DNA of 10,189 nt from Irpex lacteus (taxonomy: Eukaryota; Basidiomycota; Agaricomycetes; Polyporales; Irpicaceae), in assembly GCA_001986395.2 (NCBI GenBank), contig MQVO02000316.1, positions 1 through 10,189 of the forward strand, in the 5' to 3' direction. The position numbers and the translations under genes are program-made. Below the pieces are notes generated by a model. That model was not told where the DNA came from. It saw only the letters and a list, made by a program, of their open reading frames with translations, and searched no databases. Below are positions 1-7,468 of this stretch, piece by piece (the stretch's first letter is position 1; each line of letters starts with the position of its first letter).

Positions 1-104
1 TTATTATTAGATTAAAGATTAGTAATCATGGGGTTACTCCCTTAAGGACTAAGATTGTACTGTCTATTGTAAGAGATAGATTAAATTTATTTAAAGTTAC
101 TTAG
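1..104 (+). CDS. C-terminal end of an unidentified protein, cut by window edge
   Basis: An open frame runs from base 3 to a TAG at 102-104. Its residues have a coding-like composition, ending in TKIVLSIVRDRLNLFKVT. It is followed at once by stop-rich spacer, so about 33 sense codons without a stop stand out here. The start lies outside the window. The peptide is basic, with alternating hydrophobic and charged residues and no clear membrane segment. I do not recognise the family. It could be the tail of an intron- or plasmid-encoded protein, or a chance open stretch. The G+C content around positions 30-75 is higher than in the following spacer, which weakly supports coding. Confidence 0.35.
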   Translation, partial: IIRLKISNHGVTPLRTKIVLSIVRDRLNLFKVT

Positions 105-920
105 TTAATACTTTATTTTAAATAAATTATAATATAGGGAGACCCAAATTAAAATAAAATAACTGTGTGTTTATAAATAATGTGTAGTATCATCTTAGTG
201 AGTAAAACACTCATCTATCAATTAATTAAAGATAAAATAGTAATTAGAGTGATAAATTAATTTAATAGTATATTAAATTAATTATTTAAACTCTACCTAA
301 TTAAATAATTATTATTAGAAAAAGAATAGAGTATCTCTACCATAATAAATTATCATACAGGGTACAGATTGGTTCAGTCAACTATCATTAATCTTCTTTA
401 TTAGCAATATTGATATAATAGGATGGTAGTGTTAAAAACTAAAAATAAAAAATAAATTATTAAACATTTCCATTAATCCACCCCAAATAAATGAGTAAAG
501 TTAAAGAATAAAAAGAAATAAATTTAGAATATCTATATTCTTTAATCTAATAAGAATAAATAAATAAAGGAGTGATTATAAAATAGTGAGTAATTCTAAT
601 TGAACGGTAGTTAACTCTCTAAATAAATAATAGAGAATACTATTTATATTATTAAATAAAGAAATAACTCTGATTAACTAAGTAATTAATTAATTAAATA
701 AAAAGTAATCATTCCATTGTTCCATTTAATATAATATATTTCTACCCTCATCCACTTACAGTGAATGCTCCCCCCTTTTTTTTATATTAAAAAAAAGGAT
801 AAAGGGAGTTGGAGGGGTACCCTCCAATATCTTATTAATTAATTATTCCTTTAAAGTGATTGTATCTAAGAGAGTAAAAAATTTAATTATTTAATTTGAA
901 CTCTTACAATCATTAGTAAT
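105..920. other. A+T-rich spacer without recognisable genes
   Basis: This stretch is dominated by TAAATAAA/TTAATTAA-like words with stops in all frames. The visible structures are a small hairpin near 199-213 (TGAGT/ACTCA), the poly-T/poly-A hairpin at 774-798 and a GC-rich hairpin near 811-825 (GGAGGG-GTA-CCCTCC). No tRNA cloverleaf or conserved protein motif was seen. The last part (about 880-920) may already be highly decayed dpo sequence leading into the next feature, but I cannot align it. Confidence 0.6.
774..798. repeat. CC-T8 / A8-GG hairpin
   Basis: CC followed by eight T (774-783), a five-base loop ATATT, then eight A followed by GG (789-798) form a perfect ten-base-pair stem. The outer flank on one side, read on the minus strand, is CTTTATCCTTTTTTTT, which recurs directly at 5284-5298. 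Related CC-Tn...GG hairpins lie at 5289-5310, 5421-5440, 7837-7854 and 9013-9031, so this belongs to a small dispersed family. It could act as a transcript-end or processing signal, or be a mobile palindromic cluster. No function can be assigned. Confidence 0.6.
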
Positions 921-1186
921 ATGCAAAGTTAAAGAATATAAAGATAATAAATACCTTTGAACTATAGCAGGATTAGGAAGTTGGACTGGATGGATTACTT
1001 CTTATGAATATTAAAAAGCAATAGAACTTGGATATAAATTCGAAATTCTCAGAGGGTATAAATTTGATAGATAAAATATATTTAAAGAGTATATTGAAAG
1101 ATTATATTCATTAAGATTAGAATATAGTAAAGATAACCCTATGAATTTAATTGCTAAACTATTAATTCATAATTTAGCAACTAAAT
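921..1186 (+). pseudogene. dpo: Decayed fragment of a second plasmid-type DNA polymerase
   Basis: Translated on the plus strand from 961, this gives TIAGLGSWTGW, then LGYKFEILRGYKF, IFKEYIERLY and NPMNLIAKLL. It matches the stretch of the window's own dpo just before the NSLYG motif (residues about 640-708 of that protein), with roughly 42 of 71 residues identical by eye. Two in-frame TAA codons interrupt it (after EY and after FDR), and the weaker upstream match from about 921 is in another frame. It has lost the exonuclease domain, motif A and the catalytic motifs B and C, so it cannot be functional. The divergence suggests a different plasmid lineage rather than a recent copy of the neighbouring gene. 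It lies on the opposite strand from the intact gene and ends in an inverted dpo scrap at about 1164-1186. Confidence 0.85.
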
Positions 1187-1402
1187 CAGACCCCCAACAA
1201 ACCTTACAACCAGTAAGATTGTTGCGTAGTTTTAATCGCAGGTCAAACCCTGCCTTCATTTGGAGTCAAACTAAATAGTAGCTGTTTAAATTACAACAGT
1301 GGGGGAGGGCAAGCGCCTTCAGAGAGCATGTACGCACCTCTCGGTTGCGTGAAAATCCGCAACTTGGCCCAAATATAATAAAAAGGAAACAGGTTGAAAA
1401 GG
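1187..1402. other. GC-richer block of consecutive hairpins, possible structured RNA
   Basis: Compared with its surroundings this block is G+C-rich and highly foldable. In order: CAACAA/TTGTTG enclosing CTTAC/GTAAG (about 1195-1225); GCAGG/CCTGC (about 1240-1255); CTGTT/AACAG (about 1282-1300); and a GC-rich unit at about 1310-1372. In that unit a GGGC-AAG/CTTG-GCCC stem, with one extra base, encloses GAGAG/CTCTC and GTTGCG/CGCAAC hairpins. It is not a normal tRNA and lacks a group II domain V or group I core that I can recognise. Short words on the minus strand (TTACGC-like, ATCTTACTGG) recall SSU rRNA, but the match does not hold over length. It could be an rRNA scrap, a double-hairpin mobile element like those described in chytrid-related mtDNA, or an unknown RNA. 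Confidence 0.45.
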
Positions 1403-1413
1403 GAGAGATATAC

Positions 1414-1485
1414 GAGCCCTTCCAGATTCGAACTGGGACCTCCCCGATTGACAATCGGGTACTCTACCTATTAAGCTAAGGGCCC
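1414..1485 (-). tRNA. trnD: tRNA-Asp (GUC)
   Basis: Read on the minus strand, a 72-nt cloverleaf folds with acceptor GGGCCCU/AGGGCUC (one G-U), D stem GCUU/GAGU and anticodon stem CCCGA/UCGGG. The anticodon loop UUGUCAA gives GUC for aspartate. The T loop is UUCGAAU. The outermost T-stem pair is a C-A mismatch; everything else is regular. It lies between the hairpin block at 1187-1402 and the palindromic repeat at 1510-1554, about 390 bp beyond the dpo stop and on the same strand. Confidence 0.93.
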
Positions 1486-1509
1486 TATTTTAATTTTACT
1501 AGCCCACCC

Positions 1510-1554
1510 CCCAAAAAACTAGTTAGAATTTATTCTAATTCCTAGTTTTTTGGG
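1510..1554. repeat. Palindromic repeat, copy 1
   Basis: The arms CCCAAAAAACTAG (1510-1522) and CTAGTTTTTTGGG (1542-1554) are perfect reverse complements over 13 bases. Between them TTAGAA/TTCTAA forms a second inner stem. A second copy with the same arms and a very similar centre lies at 7659-7705. Copy 1 starts 25 bp beyond the 5' end of tRNA-Asp. The two copies bracket dpo and the small-gene cassette. Confidence 0.85.
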
Positions 1555-1559
1555 ATTCA

Positions 1560-1878
1560 TATCAAATAAAATAAAAAGGTAACTGATGATATTTGTCTTT
1601 ATTATACTGAGACTATTGGTACTACAACTCTCCCTTCCTCTCTCTATTCTTTTATCTTCTAATTTTATTTTAATTTGATTCATTAATTAGATTTCTATCA
1701 TTTTATTTTTAATTTATTTTAGAATACTGTTCTATTTATTTAATTTCATGGCTATTCCATGGGGTTTATTAATATTTTATATATCAGGGGTTTATTAATA
1801 TTTAGTTTTATGGGCTTTATTTTTAGTATTATTAGTTATATGGGGTTTATTTAGTATTATTATATTATCATCTGTTAA
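1560..1878. other. Spacer downstream of dpo with degenerate GGGGTTTATT repeats
   Basis: The part nearest dpo (about 1757-1865) holds four loose copies of an ATGGGGTTTATTAATATTT-like unit spaced about 25-30 bp apart, preceded by a small CATGG-ctatt-CCATG hairpin (1747-1761). On the minus strand this is the region immediately 3' of the dpo stop codon. A 28-codon open stretch on the plus strand near 1578-1665 is too short to support. No gene is recognised. Confidence 0.5.
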
Positions 1879-4814
1879 TTAAATATCATCTCTAACATTA
1901 ATCTTAACAGTATAATCAGAAGTTACCTGAACATTATCAGGATGTATTCCTTTTTCTAAATCATTATAATTAAATGGAACAGATGTTGTTAATACATCAC
2001 AGATAGTTAAACCTTTTAATGTATGTCTTTTATAAACAGGTAATCTCTTATTAGAAGTTGCTCTTAGCTGGTAAATAGTCGACATAAGTTGAATATTTCC
2101 ACCGAACATATCCTTACTCCATTTTACCTGTTTATATTTTAATACGGAGTCTCTTACTAATAATGACTCAAGATCATCCACTGTAACATTTTTAACAGCA
2201 TCCTTAGTTAATCCTTTAACTTTAATGATAGTTTCTCCCTCAGTAGTAATTAATCCATACACTTTAGGAGCTAAGAATACACCTCTTTTTATTGTACACT
2301 CTAATTTTACTTGACCTAATTTGTTACCAACAGAAGCATCAGAAAGAGGTTTATTCACAATTATACTATCAGTATCTGAGTAATATAATTTTACACCATC
2401 GATATTCTTAAACTGTGACATATAACTTCTGGCACCTGCAGTAATTGTAGATGCAATAGCAATATTAACGTCTAACCCATGGTATACATCTTCTTTCTGA
2501 TTAAATTTATAACATTTTCTATTGTCTTGCATGATATAGTGATTACCTACTTTAATTAAATCTTGTACAGACTCACCATAACATTCCAAAAGAATTTGTA
2601 ATAATTCCATTTGCGATGAATCTCTTTGGTCATACAGTTTAACTTCTGTAGCTTCGGGTTTCATTCCGAATTTACCATAAAGACTATTCATCAATAATTT
2701 AGCAACTAAATTTAGTGGGTTTGTTTTATTATAAGTTAGTCTTATTTGGTATAATCTGTGAACATATTCCTTAAAGATTACAGCCTTTTTAAATTTATAA
2801 CCTCTAATAATATTAAATGTGTATCCTAAATCAAGACAAGTCTCCATTTCCTTAGAGCTAACCCATCCTGTCCAACTACCTACACCTGCAATTGTTCTTA
2901 CACCATCAGCAGTTTTGATTCTTCTTTGAAGGATAGGATGCTCTATATCATCCGGGCATGTAATTTCACAATAGAAGAAACCATATGCCTCAGGATCCAC
3001 AGTAGTAATATCACCTTCAAATGCAATAGGTTTACCTATAGGCATTTCCAAGGTAGACATTACAAATGGATATAGAGAATTAACATCATAATAATATAGT
3101 TGTTCTCTATTATAATGATGTAGATTTTTACTAAACCCTTTATGATTATTATACACATCCACTGCACCACCAGTATAAGACTCTCTAATATCCCATTCCA
3201 CTTTACCAAGCATTTGATATAGTGTATCCTTAGGCATAAAATTAGCTTTAAAAATTTTCATTGCTAGTGAAGGTAAAGTGTAAGAAGAATGTACATTTAA
3301 TTTAAATTCACCGAATATTAATTCATTAAATTTAGTTATCACTTCATGCAGAGATTTACAATCAATATTACAATATTTTATAGCTTCAACCTTAAAACTC
3401 CATAATTTATTTCCATGTTTATGAAAGATCATTGTATATTCATCTTGTGTTAATCCAGGGAATAATTCATAACCAGGAAATTTACCTATATAATGAATGT
3501 CACTTAGTAAAAATGGAAAAAATGTTTTAACAGTAGGCACTTTGAATGCACCACATAATTTACTAAGTGACATAGGTAATAATAAGAATGAATCTTTAAA
3601 GATTAAATTTACTTTATTTTTAGGGTTATTAGGGTCTTGATATTTAAATTCAATACCCATTAACTTACCATTAAATATTAGTGGTTTAACAGTAGCACCC
3701 TCATAACTTATTAAGTATTTAAGTAATAATATTCCATCAAAACCTGAAAAGTTATGAGCGTATACATATTTTACACCTTTAAATTGTAATAATTGTTTAA
3801 TAAAGTTATTAAACATAGCTGATTGTGCTTCCTCTGTCAATTCAGTTGCATAAGATTTAATATACTGTCCATTGATATATCCACAAATTAAATAAGGATT
3901 ATGATTTCCATTAATATTAACTGTTTCAATATCTATGGTACAGAATATATTATTATTATCTATTTTTCCATCAACTTTAACAGCTTTAAATGGTTTGGCA
4001 TTTAATTCTTTTTCCTTAACTAAAACCACTCCATCTTTGTAGTAGATATTATCTTTATTAATAACTCTTTTTACTACACCATTATCCATATGATAATCAT
4101 TAAATTTTAAATCAATAGGTGCTTGATAATGCACACTAGTAGATTTATCATCTTGATTTATAAGAATTGATTTATCACCATTAATAATAGCATAACTAGT
4201 GTGATCTGGTTGCTCAGATTTTAAAAAAAAACTTTCCCGTATTCTTCAGGAATAATAGTTAATGGTATATTCATATTATTATAACTATACTTAATTACAG
4301 TATATTCCTGTTGATTTAATAAAGCTCTTTCATCATCTGCTAGACCATCTCTAACTATATAATGAAATGAAATATTAATAATAGCAGTATCCTTATAATT
4401 ATCATTAAGAATACCTAGTCTACTTATTAAAAAGTTGATGAATAATTCTTTATCACCATAATTTACTTTTCTCATTTCTGCTAGTGTTCTATGTTCTTTA
4501 TTAATGAACTGAACTTTACATAATAGAAGTAAATGATGGTTATTCTGAATTGTTGAAGTGAAAACATCATTCCAAAATGAATTAATTGAAGATGTAAGAG
4601 TAGTAGCATTTATTGTACTACTTATTGGAAGATTGTATAATCTTTGTTTAATCATGTTATTTATATATTTAATTGGTAAGTACTCAAACTTCAGGCCCCC
4701 ATGCCTCCTTGTCATATTACTTAACACCCATACTGATCCCACCACAAACTTAACCGTGGTTCTTCAGGAGTTCTGAGTATAATATCTAGATTTATATGTG
4801 CCAATTTTCATCAT
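1879..4814 (-). CDS. dpo: Protein-primed family B DNA polymerase of mitochondrial plasmid type, one frameshift
   Basis: Template-directed DNA polymerase with 3'-5' exonuclease, the replicase of linear mitochondrial plasmids that start synthesis from a terminal protein. I place the start at one of two adjacent ATG codons (4814 or 4811), after an AAAAGGAAT leader. The full frame would be about 978 residues, a normal family size. In that numbering: ExoI DIE (295-297), ExoII HNFSGFD (354-360), ExoIII Y481-D485, YTGG (547-550), motif A DVNSLYP (577-583), motif B NSLYG (710-714), motif C YSDTDS (812-817) and KVY (851-853). All catalytic aspartates are present. Two oddities: codon 17 (4764-4766) is TGA, read as Trp in code 4, and the run of nine T (4223-4231) breaks the frame, so one more T, or two fewer, restores it. 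Without that repair the frame splits into an N-terminal part ending at 4221 and a C-terminal part whose apparent GTG start at 4134 is not a true start. Confidence 0.9.
4223..4231 (-). other. Frameshift site in dpo (run of nine T on coding strand)
   Basis: Upstream of the run the frame reads NIPLTIIPEEYGKV and downstream it reads KSEQPDHTSYAIING, in two different phases. Both sides are clearly coding. With one extra T the two join without loss. This may be a homopolymer sequencing error, a real inactivating deletion, or a slippery site. A 9-bp inverted repeat (CACACTAGT 4132-4140, ACTAGTGTG 4195-4203) lies just downstream on the coding strand. Confidence 0.85.
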
Positions 4815-5288
4815 ATTCCTTTTATTATATAAATAAATTTTTATCTAATAAAATTTTAAAAAATATAATATCAGATTTGAACTGATACCATAATAATAAA
4901 TTTTTCTAATTAATTTTTAATAATTAATTTAGTAGTTATTCTTTTTATTCAGTTAGCTAGATAAAGTTATTCTTGTTTGCTATGCGGGGGGAGGCCTATT
5001 ATTATAATATATATTTTTTTTAACAATTAAAGATCTAGAGTTTCTTTGAATAATTATTAATAGAAGATTTGATTTTAAGGATTATAGCTTATCCTACTAG
5101 TGTTAGGTTGTTTTTTCTTTAATTAACATATACAACTTTTCTCCACTTAATATAATTTACATGCTTACTAGATAGTATATTATACTTATCTAAGTACCCT
5201 CTATCACCTTTCTAGCAGAACCAAAACATTAAATATACATTCATCTTTATTTATTTCTTTAGATTAATTAATTTTATTATATCTTTAT

Positions 5289-5310
5289 CCTTTTTTTTTT
5301 ATATAAAAGG
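5289..5310. repeat. CC-T10 / A4-GG hairpin
   Basis: CC plus ten T, an ATAT spacer, then AAAAGG gives a CCTTTT/AAAAGG stem. The preceding CTTTAT matches the flank of the copy at 774-798 in inverted orientation. Confidence 0.45.
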
Positions 5311-5420
5311 GGAAGTAGTAAAATTAAATATTGTCCTTTAGTAAAAAATTGGGGTAGGGATAGGACAGGGGGTTATAATAAATTTTTATCCTCATCTAAT
5401 AATCATACATAATTCCTTAT

Positions 5421-5440
5421 CCTTTTTTTAATTAAAAAGG
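5421..5440. repeat. CC-T7 / A5-GG hairpin
   Basis: CCTTTTT (5421-5427) pairs with AAAAAGG (5434-5440) around TTAATT. Like the other members it is preceded by TTAT and followed by extra G. It lies inside the 9-bp inverted repeat 5330-5338/5445-5453. Confidence 0.45.
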
Positions 5441-5578
5441 GGGTAAGGACAATTAATAATTAATAATAGGAAAAGAACTAAATAAACAAAAATTAAGGCA
5501 TATATATATTATAAATCTAAGATAATAATCTATTATAGTACTTTTTGCTGGTATTTTGCTTAATTTTTGTAATGCCGG

Positions 5579-5849
5579 TTAACCAAGATAAAATAAATTG
5601 AGGTAAGTATATGGCATACTTATTTTCCCTTTAGAGAACTGAATAAAAAAGTAAATGGTAAGCATGTAATAAATAATCACAAAAAGAATAAGAATAGAAC
5701 CAAAGATAAAATATATTTTTTAATAATTTGTAATAAAAGGATTTGCTAATAGTATACCTATGAAGTTAAATCCGCCATAAGTTATTAACTATGGCCATTA
5801 ATACTAATGAAAAAGTAATTGTAAAGAATGATTTGAAATAAACCTGCAT
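5579..5849 (-). pseudogene. Small hydrophobic membrane protein, broken frame (orf a)
   Basis: On the minus strand an ATG at 5847-5849 starts MQVYFKSFFTITFSLVLMAI, a basic N-terminus followed by a membrane segment. After VNN the frame is lost near 5778. One base removed restores it to GGFNFIGILLANPFITNY, which meets a TAA at 5720-5722. The same phase then continues with KIYFIFGSILILFVIIYYML and FIQFSKGK to a TAA at 5579-5581. The composition is that of a two- or three-span membrane protein of about 90 residues if the internal stop is a mutation. It is last of four same-strand small frames. The start codon lies in a 10-bp hairpin (5831-5840/5849-5858), and the frameshift lies in another (CCATA/TATGG). 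The family is not recognised. It may instead be two separate short peptides. Confidence 0.5.
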
Positions 5850-5874
5850 ATTTCAAATTAAGATACTATACAAA

Positions 5875-6139
5875 TTACAATAAAATGCAAAATAGATAAT
5901 AGTTACATAAACATAGGTTCTCTTCATGGTGTTCAACTACCATTTCTCTATCTGTACTTAACATTTTACTTATGGCATAATAGAGAAATTTCTTCTTTGA
6001 AGAATGAAGGTATGTATTTAGGTAAAATAGGCTCTATATTAGATTTCTTAAATCTATCCAAAACAACAAAAAAGAATACAAAGTATAATAAGATTAGACT
6101 TAAAGCGATAAAGTTAAATAATTTAAAGTAAATAATATT
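5875..6139 (-). pseudogene. Small membrane protein with charged tail, broken frame (orf b)
   Basis: On the minus strand an open frame from 6139 holds a strong membrane segment, FIALSLILLYFVFFFVVL, followed by DRFKKSN and PKYIPSFFKEEISLLCHK, ending at a TAA (5966-5968). One phase over, at nearly the same point, begins MLSTDREMVVEHHEENL (ATG 5962-5964) and runs to a TAA at 5875-5877. A single-base change next to AAGTAAAA would join them into one protein of about 90 residues with one N-terminal span and an acidic, histidine-containing tail. No ATG is visible upstream, so the 5' end is also damaged or uses another start. The break lies inside a 9-bp inverted repeat (5942-5950/5981-5989). Function unknown. 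Confidence 0.5.
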
Positions 6140-6177
6140 TTATCTATAAACAACTTTATACTTAAAATTGTATTAAA

Positions 6178-6695
6178 TTAAAATATATCAAAACAACTAG
6201 CACCAAAAATAATAAACCTTTTTTCCATATACTCCAATTTTTTTATTAGAGATAATAAAAATAATACTGATTTATGTGAATTATTTTGATCTGCATTATT
6301 AGCTATATCTATATTTACATTATACTTTTTAGGTATAATGTTAAAGCAGTTATATATTCCAAACATAAGAACTAATGTACCTGCTGTAGTAAATGCTAAT
6401 CTACCATGAGTCATAATTCTCATTGCTTGTAATTTAGAGCTATCTTTTTTTAAAATTATCTAAATTAAATTTATTACCGGCTATCATAACCTTTAACCAA
6501 CCTTTCCAAAACATAAGACTCGTAAAACCGAAAAAAGAATAAGGTCCATAGACGCCCACTACTTCAGGTAATTGTTTCTGAAGTACGTTGTATTAAATCA
6601 GAAAGTTTATCCAAGTCCAATACCAATTTTTTGTCCTCTGTGATATCTATTAACTTACCAGGAGTTACAGATTTAGTTTGTATTGCATCAGACAT
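6178..6695 (-). pseudogene. Two-span membrane protein of about 172 residues, two frameshifts (orf c)
   Basis: On the minus strand the ATG at 6693-6695 opens MSDAIQTKSVTPGKLIDITE and a hydrophilic head ending LIQRTSET. The phase then changes near 6574-6578 to LPEVVGVYGPYSFFGFTSLM, FWKGWLKVMIAGNKFNLDNFKK. It changes again at a run of seven A (coding strand, 6445-6451) to DSSKLQAMRIMTHGR, then the second span LAFTTAGTLVLMFGIYNCF, and ends near a TAA at 6178-6180. Each junction needs one base fewer. The three pieces read as one protein: soluble N-terminal head of about 45 residues, two membrane segments separated by a basic loop, and a polar C-terminus. It starts 25 bp after the stop of orf d. 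I do not recognise the family; a structural or membrane role in the former replicon is only a guess. Confidence 0.65.
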
Positions 6696-6720
6696 AGGCG
6701 CATTATAACCAAAATTAATT

Positions 6721-7117
6721 TTAATCCTTTAAATCATTAGCTAATCCTTCCCAAGAACCATCTTTTTTATTTTTTTCTAGTATAGAAAAATTAATTAATT
6801 TTTGCAAGGGAGTATCACCAGGAACTTCACTGATACTATCCTTAAATTTAGAAAGAAACTCATCATCATTATCATTTTTAGATAATGCTTGGTTTATTAT
6901 ATCACTAAGTTTTTTTTTCACCAAAGAACTTGGACATTTTTGAATCTTTATAAAAATTAGGAAAGGCCTCCTCAAAAGAAGATGTATCCTCTGAAATCAA
7001 ATCGGATACTGTTTTGGACTCACTATTTTTAACTATCTCCTCTAACCCCTGTAACATTTTAGTTGCATCAACTTCCTGGTATTTGTTGGGATTAGCCTGA
7101 GGATTCGTATTATCCAT
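6721..7117 (-). pseudogene. Acidic soluble protein of about 131 residues, one frameshift (orf d)
   Basis: On the minus strand the ATG at 7115-7117 starts MDNTNPQANPNKYQEVDATK. The protein continues acidic and helix-rich to YKDSKMSKFFGEKK, where a run of nine A (6910-6918) shifts the frame. With one A fewer it continues LSDIINQALSKNDNDDEFL to WEGLANDLKD and a TAA at 6721-6723. An apparent separate start MRRPFLIF in the second phase is only the overlap of the two frames. No signal peptide or membrane span is visible. The charge pattern and spaced leucines suggest a small helical bundle, for example a scaffold or DNA-associated protein, but no motif supports a specific function. It heads the four-frame cassette and has a twin hairpin 17-67 bp upstream of its start. 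Confidence 0.65.
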
Positions 7118-7133
7118 AAGTAAAAAATGAGTG

Positions 7134-7184
7134 CCGTGGAAATTATTTCACGGGATATATACTACCTGTTCTAAGTTGAACGGG
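7134..7184. repeat. Twin hairpin upstream of orf d
   Basis: Two adjacent hairpins: CCGTGGAA...TTTCACGG (7134-7153, eight pairs with one G-T) and CCTGTTC-taagtt-GAACGGG (7165-7184, seven pairs with one G-T), separated by 11 bases. They are richer in G+C than the surroundings. The arrangement resembles the double-hairpin elements reported from fungal mtDNA, or a 5'-leader structure for orf d. Confidence 0.6.
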
Positions 7185-7468
7185 TATAATAGAAAATTTC
7201 TTATTTGTCATTAAGATATTCATATTAATAAAAAAAAAAATAAAAACACACATCAAAAGAATTGACTATACCTATTTTATTTATTCTAAAAATAGATAAT
7301 AAAATAAGAAGATAAAGTTTAACTTAATTTCAATTAAGTTAATTAGTCTTAATAAACATATTCTGTTTAATTTGATTGCTTAGTGTAGAATATTATATTA
7401 TTCTATTCCTTTTATTTAATAAATTTAAATTTTTATTTATTAACTTAATAAATAATTTAATAGAAATA
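7185..7468. other. A+T-rich spacer with inverted repeats
   Basis: No gene is supported. A perfect inverted repeat TTAACTTAATT (7319-7329) / AATTAAGTTAA (7332-7342) has only two bases between its arms. Another near-inverted repeat (TATTTTATTTAT / ATAATAAAATA) lies at about 7271-7309. Confidence 0.5.

Larger units (their letters stand above)
4815..5578. other. Spacer upstream of dpo with hairpins and a tRNA T-arm remnant
   Basis: No gene is supported in about 760 bp. At 4868-4886 the minus strand contains TATCAG-TTCAAAT-CTGATA, a perfect tRNA T arm without the rest of a cloverleaf. A G7-containing GC cluster lies at about 4981-5000. A near-palindrome AGATAGTAT...ATACTTATCT sits at 5170-5191. 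Two CC-Tn/An-GG hairpins lie at 5289-5310 and 5421-5440, and a 9-bp inverted repeat ATTGTCCTT/AAGGACAAT (5330-5338, 5445-5453) encloses the second. Any dpo promoter would be here, but none is recognisable. Confidence 0.55.

Noticed and set aside
921..1186. Reassigned TAA codon in the dpo and nad4 fragments
   Set aside because: The TAA codons align with different residues (Glu, Ala, probably Asn), and both fragments are also truncated or frameshifted, so decay explains them better.
1187..1402. Group I or group II intron, or RNase P RNA
   Set aside because: No domain V, no group I P7/P3 core sequences and no conserved RNase P motif could be found on either strand; short similarities to SSU rRNA do not extend.
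1266..1454. 62-codon open frame on the minus strand
   Set aside because: It runs through tRNA-Asp and the hairpin block, and its composition follows the RNA structures rather than a protein.
1578..1665. 28-codon open stretch on the plus strand (VTDDICLYYTETIGTTTLP)
   Set aside because: It has no start codon, no recognisable family and is within reach of chance; mentioned only under the spacer.
4558..4776. 72-codon open frame on the plus strand
   Set aside because: It is antisense to the N-terminal part of dpo, which has clear coding character on the other strand.
4866..4890. tRNA gene suggested by a perfect T arm
   Set aside because: No D arm, anticodon arm or matching acceptor strand can be placed upstream on the minus strand; kept only as a remnant within the spacer entry.
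6721..6975. Separate 84-residue protein starting MRRPFLIF
   Set aside because: Its first residues overlap orf d in another phase. The sense continuation of orf d begins only after the run of nine A, so this is not a separate gene.
5579..7117. Insertional RNA editing of the Physarum type
   Set aside because: Such editing would need insertions at a regular spacing in every gene. Here most breaks need a deletion, sites are irregular, and dpo has just one.
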